Positions 1 through 6,172 of a stretch of 32,747 bases of DNA are shown piece by piece. The notes under the pieces are model-generated. The model was not told where the DNA came from. It searched no databases and was given only the letters and a program-made list of their open reading frames with translations. Position 1 is the stretch's first letter. Each line of letters starts with the position of its first letter. Source of the DNA: JANNRR01 sp031401675 (GTDB lineage: Bacteria > Pseudomonadota > Alphaproteobacteria > Rhodobacterales > Rhodobacteraceae); NCBI GenBank assembly GCA_031401675.1, contig JANNRR010000082.1:1-32747 (forward strand). Direction: 5' to 3'. Made by a program: the position numbers and the translations under genes.

Positions 1-138
1 ACGGATACCTCGCAAGGTCCTACTTCCGAACCGGCTTCACCTTCCTCAGAAACCGCCTCCGCTCAGATCACCCGAACATTCTTGTCGAATGGATCAACCT
101 CCCAAAAACACTCAAAAACCTGGGAGTCGTGTAGTGTG
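1..138. repeat. Left arm of 138-bp perfect terminal inverted repeat
   Basis: Bases 1-138 are the exact reverse complement of 32609-32746, and identity stops immediately inside both arms (139 onward does not match). The repeat may continue beyond the window. It contains an open frame (3-134) ending in a stop, so it is probably the 3' end of a multicopy gene such as an insertion-sequence transposase. The most economical explanation is that an assembly contig stopped at two copies of the same repeat. A true inverted pair of elements flanking 32 kb is also possible. Confidence 0.9.
3..134 (+). CDS. 3' fragment of an unidentified repeated gene (possible transposase C-terminus)
   Basis: An open frame enters from the left edge and runs 43 codons to a TAG at 132-134. 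The translated tail ends in LVEWINLPKTLKNLGVV. An identical tail is encoded on the opposite strand at the right edge, so both copies point inward. Codon choice (AGA, AGG, CCA, ACA, ATT) is less GC-rich at third positions than in the neighbouring genes, which fits a mobile element. I do not recognise the family; transposase is inferred from repetition and position only. Confidence 0.3.
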   Translation, partial: GYLARSYFRTGFTFLRNRLRSDHPNILVEWINLPKTLKNLGVV

Positions 139-184
139 AAATTCCCTTAACCGGACCACCCCAACCATTTGATTCCAAACACAT

Positions 185-207
185 AAAAAAATGTCCCGCG
201 CCGGGAC
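185..207 (-). terminator. Intrinsic terminator of the folK-DUF1491 operon
   Basis: On the minus strand a 6-bp stem (GTCCCG/CGGGAC, 193-198 with 202-207) with a 3-nt loop is followed directly by seven U residues (185-191). It starts two bases after the stop codon of the DUF1491 gene (209-211). This is a classical Rho-independent terminator and marks the end of the long minus-strand operon. It is one of very few hairpins in the window with a real U tract. Confidence 0.85.
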
Positions 208-208
208 G

Positions 209-547
209 CTATCCATCCCGCAACCCCGGCTCGTCCAAGAGATGCCGCCCGGCCTTGTCCTCGACCTCGATCACCCACAGATCGGGGTCATGGCCACGCT
301 GCCGCGCCACCGCTGCCTCGACCGCCGGGTCGGCACCTTCGGCCAGCACCACCCAGGCCCGCGCCCCGGTTGCCAGATCGAACGACCGCTGATACAGCAC
401 CGCCCGCCCGTCCAGCGTCGCCAGCTTCACCAGCACCGCCCCGGCGCCCGCGTCGCCCCGCGCCACGACAAAGGCCGGAATATCCGCCAGCCGCAGCCGC
501 GTCAGATAGGCCGCCACCCAGAACTCCGCCGTCAACCGCGCCGCCAT
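209..547 (-). CDS. DUF1491 family protein
   Basis: A 112-residue cytoplasmic protein matching the alphaproteobacterial DUF1491 family as I recall it: an N-terminal segment with FWVAAYLTRL and PAFVVARGDAGAG, a central VLVKLATLDGRAVLYQRSFD, and a conserved end, DPDLWVIEVEDKAGRHLLDEP. The biochemical role is unknown. The ATG at 547 begins MAARLTAEFW; 22 further codons upstream are open but include the repeat at 561-590 and look non-coding. It is the last gene of the operon after era. In related genomes I expect recO next, but here a terminator and then the window-edge repeat follow. Confidence 0.85.
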   Translation of the reverse strand: MAARLTAEFWVAAYLTRLRLADIPAFVVARGDAGAGAVLVKLATLDGRAVLYQRSFDLATGARAWVVLAEGADPAVEAAVARQRGHDPDLWVIEVEDKAGRHLLDEPGLRDG

Positions 548-560
548 GCCCTGCCCATAT

Positions 561-590
561 CTTTGTTCTGAAAATATCCCCGCCGGAGGC
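561..590. repeat. Half-copy of GAAAATATCCCCGC intergenic repeat
   Basis: A 30-bp block lies between the era stop and the DUF1491 start. It closely matches 17831-17860, one arm of the large inverted repeat between the transpeptidase and GNAT genes; the core GAAAATATCCCCGC is identical and the flanks differ at a few bases. Here only one arm is present, so no hairpin forms. I recall this motif as a common intergenic element in Rhodobacterales. A more diverged relative is at 28917-28938. Confidence 0.6.
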
Positions 591-622
591 ACCCACCCCC
601 AAGCAAGCACCACCGCCGCCGG

Positions 623-1570
623 TCAGTTGCCGTCCTTGAAGTCCAGCCCCATCTCGACATAGTGCTCGGCCTCTTCCAGCCAGTTCGGGCGCACCTTGAC
701 CTGCAGGAACAGATGCACCGGCCGCCCCAGAAACTCCACCAGCTCCAGCCGCGCGGCGGTGGAAACGCCCTTGATGGTCTCGCCGCCGTGCCCGAGCACG
801 ATGCCCTTGTGCCCGTCGCGCATCACGTAGATCAGCTGGTCGATCCGGGTGGACCCATCCTCGCGGTCCTCCCAGGCCTCGGTCTCCACCGTCAGCTGGT
901 ATGGCAATTCCTCGTGCAGCCGCAGCGTCAGCTTTTCGCGGGTGATCTCGGCGGCAATGCTGCGCATCGGCGCGTCGGCAATCTGATCCTCGGGGTAAAG
1001 CCACGGCCCGAACGGCAACGCGCCCGCCAGCCACTCTTTCAGATGCTCGACCCCATGCCCGCGCTCGGCTGAAATCATGAAGGTCTGCTCGAAGTCGAAA
1101 CTCGCGTTCAGCTTGGCCGCCAGCCCCAGCAGCACCTCCGCCTTGACCCGGTCGATCTTGTTGATCGCCAGCACGACCCGCGCCCGCTCCCCGGCTTGTG
1201 CCCTGAGCGCGTCCAGGATCGCCTGCACCCCGTTGGTCAGCCCGCGGTGCGCCTCGACCAGCAACACCACCAGATCGGCATCCGCCGCCCCGCCCCAGGC
1301 CGCCGCCACCATCGCCCGGTCCAGCCGCCGGCGCGGCCTGAACAGCCCCGGCGTATCGACGAACACGATCTGGCAGGCACCGGCCATCGCAACGCCCCGG
1401 ATCCGCGCCCGCGTCGTCTGCACCTTGTGGGTCACGATCGACACCTTGGCCCCTACCATTCGGTTGAGCAACGTCGATTTCCCGGCATTCGGTTCGCCGA
1501 TCAGTGCCACGAAACCGGCCCTTGTCTCGCCCGGCACCGCCTGCGGCAGGGCTGTGCCCGCTTCATCCAT
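623..1570 (-). CDS. era: GTPase Era
   Basis: A 315-residue Ras-like GTPase that binds 16S rRNA and helps mature the 30S ribosomal subunit. The G1 P-loop GEPNAGKS lies near residue 27, followed by G3 DTPG (VFVDTPGLF) and G4 NKID. The C-terminal KH RNA-binding domain carries GHKGIVLGHGGETIKG and ends near LFLQVKVRPNW. Length is normal for the family. The ATG at 1570 overlaps the rnc stop by 8 nt (ATGGATGA), so translation is likely coupled to rnc. Pairing of rnc and era is widespread and links rRNA cleavage with 16S assembly. Confidence 0.97.
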   Translation of the reverse strand: MDEAGTALPQAVPGETRAGFVALIGEPNAGKSTLLNRMVGAKVSIVTHKVQTTRARIRGVAMAGACQIVFVDTPGLFRPRRRLDRAMVAAAWGGAADADLVVLLVEAHRGLTNGVQAILDALRAQAGERARVVLAINKIDRVKAEVLLGLAAKLNASFDFEQTFMISAERGHGVEHLKEWLAGALPFGPWLYPEDQIADAPMRSIAAEITREKLTLRLHEELPYQLTVETEAWEDREDGSTRIDQLIYVMRDGHKGIVLGHGGETIKGVSTAARLELVEFLGRPVHLFLQVKVRPNWLEEAEHYVEMGLDFKDGN

Positions 1571-2252
1571 TCCCGCTCTCCATCCGTTCCAGCAGCGCCC
1601 GCGCCGCCACTTGTTCCGCCTGCCGTTTCGACGGTGCCACCGCGGTTTCGGCCTGCCCCGAGGCCAGCCGCACCTCCACGGTAAACACCGGTGCATGGTC
1701 GGGGCCGGAGCGGAAGGTTTCCTGATAGACCGGCGGCACCTGACCCCGCGCCTGCGCCCATTCCTGCAACGCGGTCTTGGCGTCGCGGGCGTCGCTGGCC
1801 ACCCGCCCGATCCGCTCGCCCCACAGCCGCAGGATCACGTCGCGCGCTGCCGGAAACCCGGCATCCAGATGCACCGCTGCAATCACCGCCTCCAGCGCAT
1901 CGCCCAGCAACGCCTCCTTGCGCCGCCCGCCCGACAGCATTTCGGACCGCCCCAGCTTCAGCACGTCGCCCAGCCCGACCCCGCGCGCCACATCGGCGCA
2001 GGTCTCCTTGCGAACCAGCGCGTTGAAGCGCGGCGCCAACTGCCCCTCGGGCGCACCACGGTCGGCGGCCAGCAAGGCCTCGGCCAGCACCAGCCCCAGC
2101 ACCCGGTCGCCCAGAAACTCCAGCCGCTGATTGTCCGGCCTTGTCGGCGTCGCCAGCGAGGCATGGGTGACCGCCTGCACCAGCAGTTCCGGCCGGGCAA
2201 AGCGATGCCCGATCCGATCACAGAACGCCGCAAGGTCAGCCGCCAGCTTCAC
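1563..2252 (-). CDS. rnc: Ribonuclease III
   Basis: A 229-residue double-strand-specific endoribonuclease that processes rRNA precursors and structured mRNAs. The catalytic domain has the signature NQRLEFLGDRVL (residues 41-52, with E45 and D49) and GDALEAVIAAVHLD containing D118 and E121. A C-terminal double-stranded RNA-binding domain follows from about residue 157 and ends with PSKRQAEQVAARALL. It starts with GTG at 2252; the ATG at 2263 is out of frame. It lies 44 nt downstream of the DUF805-LepB gene and overlaps era by 8 nt. Confidence 0.96.
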   Translation of the reverse strand: MKLAADLAAFCDRIGHRFARPELLVQAVTHASLATPTRPDNQRLEFLGDRVLGLVLAEALLAADRGAPEGQLAPRFNALVRKETCADVARGVGLGDVLKLGRSEMLSGGRRKEALLGDALEAVIAAVHLDAGFPAARDVILRLWGERIGRVASDARDAKTALQEWAQARGQVPPVYQETFRSGPDHAPVFTVEVRLASGQAETAVAPSKRQAEQVAARALLERMESGNG

Positions 2253-2296
2253 GTCGCCGCCATGATCACAGTACCGCCGCCCTCATTCCACCGCTC

Positions 2297-3337
2297 TCAT
2301 TCCACCGGCCTGAAAAACCGGTCCGCCCGCCAGGTCCAGAAAAACAGCATCGAACGCCCGGCTGCGGAAAACACCACCCGATCCACCCGCCCGATCAGAT
2401 TTTCAACCGGCACCATGCCGACCCCGCCGACCGCCTGCGCAAGTCGGCTGTCATTGCTGTTGTCGCGGTTGTCACCCATGAGGAACAAGTGGCCCGCCGG
2501 CACCGTGTACACCGGCGTACTGTCGGCACTGCCCGCAGACGGATTGTCCATGATGTTCAGAATGCCGTGCATCCGGCCATTGGGCAAGGTTTCCTGCAAC
2601 CAGTCGCGCACGCAGATGCCGCCGAACCCGACCGGGGTCTGGCAGCGCGGCGTGGCGCCAATCGGCCCCTGCCGCTCGAACACTTCCGTGAACTGCCCGT
2701 CCGCCGTCACCGTCACTGCCGCGCCGTTCAGATGCAACAACCCGTCCGTCACCTGCACCCGGTCACCCGGCAGCCCGATCAGCCGCATGGCGAAGACCTG
2801 CCCGCTGACCGGATGGCGAAACACGCTGACATCCCCCTGCCGGAGGTCCGCCGCCGACAGCAGCGACACCGCGATGTAGTCGCCGACCAGCAGCGTCGGC
2901 TTCATCGATTCCGACGGAATCCAGTAGGGTGTCCAGAACAGTCGCGATGCCGCCGCCAGCACCAGCGCGACCAGACATGCCGCATAAAATCCGCGCGCCA
3001 GCCGGTGGCCCTCGCGGGACTTCGGCAAGGGGCGCGGCGGCAACACCAGGATGATCAACAGCGGGATAAGCCCTAGGTAGGGAATGTGGGTCGCCAGCAC
3101 CCAGGCACCGGACCGCCCGGCATCATGCAGACGCTGCACCGTCACCACCGCCGATGCCGCCACCAGAATGCCAAAGACCGGGAACAACCACCGGATCCAC
3201 GGCACCCCGGCATCGATCCCACCCGTCAGCAGGGCACCCGCCAGAACCGTGACCAGAACCACCGCCCAGCCCCGCCCGCGCGACGCCCGTCCGTTCAAAT
3301 CGAACCAGGACAGGACCGAGCCTGCGCCGCGCGCCAT
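2297..3337 (-). CDS. DUF805-signal peptidase I fusion, probably catalytically impaired
   Basis: A 346-residue membrane protein. Residues about 10-105 form a DUF805-like domain (WFDLNGRASRGR, then HDAGRSGAW and several hydrophobic segments). A further hydrophobic segment (about 117-135) leads into a signal peptidase I (S26) domain. The serine motif PSESMKPTLLVGD is intact (S144), as are RLIGLPGD and MGDNRDNSNDSR. The general-base Lys expected before RLIGLPGD is Met184 (FAMR instead of FIKR), and the codon is clearly ATG. From the known Ser/Lys dyad chemistry this paralog should have little or no normal leader-peptidase activity. It sits 9 nt after an intact lepB and shares near-identical 3' sequence with it, so it arose by duplication plus domain fusion. 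Confidence 0.9.
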   Translation of the reverse strand: MARGAGSVLSWFDLNGRASRGRGWAVVLVTVLAGALLTGGIDAGVPWIRWLFPVFGILVAASAVVTVQRLHDAGRSGAWVLATHIPYLGLIPLLIILVLPPRPLPKSREGHRLARGFYAACLVALVLAAASRLFWTPYWIPSESMKPTLLVGDYIAVSLLSAADLRQGDVSVFRHPVSGQVFAMRLIGLPGDRVQVTDGLLHLNGAAVTVTADGQFTEVFERQGPIGATPRCQTPVGFGGICVRDWLQETLPNGRMHGILNIMDNPSAGSADSTPVYTVPAGHLFLMGDNRDNSNDSRLAQAVGGVGMVPVENLIGRVDRVVFSAAGRSMLFFWTWRADRFFRPVE

Positions 3338-3346
3338 GCCCGGCGT

Positions 3347-4129
3347 CTACTCGACCGCCTTGAAAAACCGGTCCGCCCGCCAGGTCCAGAAAAACAGCAT
3401 CGACCGGCCAGCCGAGGAAAACATCACGCGATCCGCCCGCCCGATCAGATTTTCGGCCGGCACCATGCCGACACCGTTCGGCTGGGCAAACCGGCTGTCC
3501 TGCGAATTGTCGCGGTTGTCGCCCATGAAGAAATACTTGCCTGCCGGCACCGTGAACAACGCGGTGTTGTCGGCCGAGCCCTCGCCCTCGCTGTCGCGGA
3601 TGTTCAGGATGTTGTGGCTGACCCCGTTCGGCAGCGTTTCGCGGAAGCGGTCGCGCACGCAGATGCCGCCGACATCCACCGGTTCCTTGCAGCTTGGCCG
3701 GTTGCGCATCGGTCCCTGCTCTTCATTGACCTCCTCGAACACCCCCGCCGGCTCCACCTTGACCGGGGTGCCGTTGATCGCCAGCACGCCGGCCGTCACC
3801 TGCACCGTGTCGCCCGGCAGCCCGATCAGGCGCTTGATGAAATCCTGACCGTTGACCGGATGCCGGAACACCACCACGTCGCCGCGTTCGGGTTCGCTGG
3901 CCAACAGCCGCCCCGGGAACGGGCAGAGCGAGAACGGGCAGGAGTGCCGCGAATAGCCGTAAGCCATCTTGTTCACGAACAGGAAGTCGCCGATCAGCAG
4001 CGTATCCTTCATCGATTCCGACGGAATCCAGAACGGCTGAAAGAACAGCGTCCGGAACACTCCGGCGATCAGCAGCGCATAGACCACCGTCTTGATCGTC
4101 TCGACGACGCCATTTTCTTTCGCTGCCAT
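3347..4129 (-). CDS. lepB: Signal peptidase I
   Basis: A 260-residue inner-membrane leader peptidase that removes Sec/Tat signal peptides on the periplasmic side. One N-terminal transmembrane segment (about 10-32) precedes PSESMKDTLLIGD with nucleophile S39. The box with the general base reads FIKRLIGLPGD (K99), followed by MGDNRDNSQDSR. An insert near 58-75 holds two cysteines. All catalytic residues are present, so this is the functional copy. It lies 51 nt after acpS, has an AGGAC-like ribosome site just before the ATG at 4129, and is followed after 9 nt by the altered DUF805 fusion paralog. Confidence 0.97.
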   Translation of the reverse strand: MAAKENGVVETIKTVVYALLIAGVFRTLFFQPFWIPSESMKDTLLIGDFLFVNKMAYGYSRHSCPFSLCPFPGRLLASEPERGDVVVFRHPVNGQDFIKRLIGLPGDTVQVTAGVLAINGTPVKVEPAGVFEEVNEEQGPMRNRPSCKEPVDVGGICVRDRFRETLPNGVSHNILNIRDSEGEGSADNTALFTVPAGKYFFMGDNRDNSQDSRFAQPNGVGMVPAENLIGRADRVMFSSAGRSMLFFWTWRADRFFKAVE

Positions 4130-4180
4130 AGGGTCCTGCCTGAATTGTTCGGCGCTACATGGGCTGACGCCGCCGTTAAG

Positions 4181-4606
4181 TCAAGTTGCGCGGTCCGCCG
4201 GGCCCGGCCCGTCGGGCACGGCTTCAATCACCACGAATGCTTGGGCCCAGGGGTGATCGTCGGTCAGCGACACATGCACCACGGCGCGGTGGCCGGGCGG
4301 GGTCATCGCTGCCAGCCGGTCGGCGGCCCAGCCGGTCAGATGCATCACCGGCTGTCCGGTCGCCAGATTGCTGACGCCCATGTCCTTCCACGCAATCCCC
4401 ATGCGCAGCCCGGTGCCAAGCGCCTTGGAACAGGCCTCCTTGGCCGCCCAGCGTTTGGCATAGGTGCCCGCCACGTCGGGTCGGCGCCCGGCCTTGCGCT
4501 GCTCGACGGGCGTGAACACCCGGTTGCGGAAGCGGTCGCCAAACCGCGCCAGCGTCGCCGCGATGCGCTCGATGTTGGCCAGATCGGTGCCGATGCCGAG
4601 GATCAT
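4181..4606 (-). CDS. acpS: Holo-[acyl-carrier-protein] synthase
   Basis: A 141-residue trimeric-type phosphopantetheinyl transferase that moves 4'-phosphopantetheine from CoA to acyl carrier protein. It has the N-terminal MILGIGTDL with the metal-binding Asp and the central AKRWAAKEACSKALGTG with the second acidic ligand, ending with VHVSLTDDHPWAQAFVVIE. The length is slightly over the usual ~125-140 because of a Pro/Gly-rich tail. The ATG at 4606 follows pdxJ after about 70 nt of repeat-like sequence; pdxJ-acpS adjacency is common in proteobacteria. Confidence 0.96.
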   Translation of the reverse strand: MILGIGTDLANIERIAATLARFGDRFRNRVFTPVEQRKAGRRPDVAGTYAKRWAAKEACSKALGTGLRMGIAWKDMGVSNLATGQPVMHLTGWAADRLAAMTPPGHRAVVHVSLTDDHPWAQAFVVIEAVPDGPGPADRAT

Positions 4607-4633
4607 CGCCCGCTGCCCGCCGCCGGCCCCAAA

Positions 4634-4676
4634 ATCCTTCCAAGGATCTTGCCAAGGTTCTTTGAAAAATCTTGCG
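4634..4676. repeat. Short imperfect tandem repeat between pdxJ and acpS
   Basis: The 70-nt pdxJ-acpS spacer is AT-richer than its surroundings. It contains near-duplicate 12-13 bp units (CCAAGGATCTTG, CCAAGGTTCTTTG and a degenerate third) and a perfect palindrome ATCCTT-CC-AAGGAT (4634-4647). On the transcript this could form alternative small hairpins upstream of acpS. It has no terminator U tract. The function is unknown. Confidence 0.45.
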
Positions 4677-5444
4677 TCACGCCACCGCCGCCGCGCGGGC
4701 CTGATCCATCTCTGCCCGCATCCGCACGATGGCGGGCTCCAGCCCGGTGAAAATCGCCTCTGCGATCAGGAAGTGTCCGATGTTCAGTTCCATCAGTTCC
4801 GGTATCGCGGCAATCGGTGCCACCGTCCCGTACGTCAGCCCGTGCCCGGCATGCACCTCCAGCCCCAGCGAATGCGCATAGCGCGCCGCTGCGGTCAACG
4901 CCGCCAGTTCGGCATCGCGTTCGGCAAAGCGGCCCTCGTGGTGCAGGTCGCAATAATGCCCGGTGTGCAGTTCCACCACCGCCGCCCCGATCCGGGCGCT
5001 GGCTGAAATCTGGCGCGGGTCGTGGCCAATGAACATCGACACCCGACAGCCCACCGCCCGCAAAGGTGCGATGAAATCCGCCAGCCGGTTGTCATCGGCG
5101 GCCACATCCAGCCCACCCTCGGTCGTCCGCTCCTCGCGCTTTTCCGGCACCAGACAGACAGCATGCGGCCGGTAGCGCAGCACGATTGCCTGCATTTCCG
5201 CCGTAGCGGCGCATTCGAAATTCAGCGGTCCGGTCAGCGCCGCCATCAGCGCCTCGATATCCTCGTCCCGTATATGCCGCCGGTCCTCGCGCAGATGCGC
5301 CGTGATGCCGTCGGCCCCGGCCGCCTCGGCGATCTGCGCCGCCCGCACCGGGTCGGGATAGGCGGTGCCGCGCGCATTGCGCACCGTTGCCACATGATCG
5401 ATGTTCACCCCAAGCCGAAGCCTGCCGCCAGGCGCACTGGTCAT
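4677..5444 (-). CDS. pdxJ: Pyridoxine 5'-phosphate synthase
   Basis: A 255-residue TIM-barrel enzyme that condenses 1-deoxyxylulose 5-phosphate with 3-amino-2-oxopropyl phosphate to make pyridoxine 5'-phosphate. Family motifs are LGVNIDHVATVRNARGT at the start, DGITAHLREDRRHI, VCLVPEKREERTTEGGLD, and the C-terminal VHAGHGLTYGTV and LNIGHFLIAEAIF. The length is normal. It lies 20 nt after the DUF2062 gene, with a GGGGGA ribosome site before the ATG at 5444. In the same operon, acpS follows. Confidence 0.97.
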   Translation of the reverse strand: MTSAPGGRLRLGVNIDHVATVRNARGTAYPDPVRAAQIAEAAGADGITAHLREDRRHIRDEDIEALMAALTGPLNFECAATAEMQAIVLRYRPHAVCLVPEKREERTTEGGLDVAADDNRLADFIAPLRAVGCRVSMFIGHDPRQISASARIGAAVVELHTGHYCDLHHEGRFAERDAELAALTAAARYAHSLGLEVHAGHGLTYGTVAPIAAIPELMELNIGHFLIAEAIFTGLEPAIVRMRAEMDQARAAAVA

Positions 5445-5464
5445 TCCGCTTCCCCCTGTTGTAG

Positions 5465-6139
5465 TCAGACCTGATCGACCCGGTTCTGGGCCGCCAGCCG
5501 ATCCGCCTCGGCCCGCGCCGCCTTGGCCGCACGCACCTTTTCAATCCGTTCCTTCAGCTTCAGCAACCGCAGCTTCTGATAGCCTTTGACCACTGGAATG
5601 CTGGCATAATAGAAGACGAGGCTGACAGCAATTCCGGGCCCGATGCCGCCCACCAGATAGGGCAGGAACACCACCTGGAAGAATTGCCCCAGCCGGTCCC
5701 AATGCGTCACGTCATCGGTGAAGATGGCCCTGAAATTCCGCCACAGTTCCAGCCCGGCATCGCTGAACGCCCCGAAAATCGCCGACAGCGGCATGCCGCC
5801 GGGGATCCCCAGGATCCAGTGCCCCAGTTCCACCGACGAATAGGCCACAAGCGGCGTCGTCAGCGGGTTCCCGGCAAATGTCGCCAGGAGCGCCGCCAGA
5901 ATGTTGCCGCGCACCAGCCAGGCGATCAGTCCCGCCAGGATCAGGTGAAACCCGAAAAACGGCGTGAAGCTGATGAAGACGCCTGCGAAAATGCCGCGCG
6001 CAATCCGGTGCGGCTCGTCCGGCAGCCGACGCAGCCGGTGCGTCACATAGGTGGCCGCCCGCCCCCAGCCGCCACGCGGCCAGATGGATTCCCAAACGAT
6101 CTGGCTGATCGGGCGCCGCTTGCCCCGCTTGAATACCAC
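5465..6139 (-). CDS. DUF2062 family membrane protein
   Basis: A 224-residue integral membrane protein of the DUF2062 family. The domain begins with PHRIARGIFAGVFISFTPFFGFH and continues with GNPLTTPLVAY, with several hydrophobic segments up to about residue 190. The tail (about 190-224) is a charged, probably helical Lys/Glu/Ala-rich cytoplasmic extension. It starts with GTG at 6139, 33 nt after rsh. No function is established for the family; its fixed place between rsh and pdxJ suggests only operon membership. Confidence 0.85.
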   Translation of the reverse strand: MVFKRGKRRPISQIVWESIWPRGGWGRAATYVTHRLRRLPDEPHRIARGIFAGVFISFTPFFGFHLILAGLIAWLVRGNILAALLATFAGNPLTTPLVAYSSVELGHWILGIPGGMPLSAIFGAFSDAGLELWRNFRAIFTDDVTHWDRLGQFFQVVFLPYLVGGIGPGIAVSLVFYYASIPVVKGYQKLRLLKLKERIEKVRAAKAARAEADRLAAQNRVDQV

Positions 6140-6172
6140 GTCCCGTTCCCGCCCGCTTTCCGTTGCCCCCGG

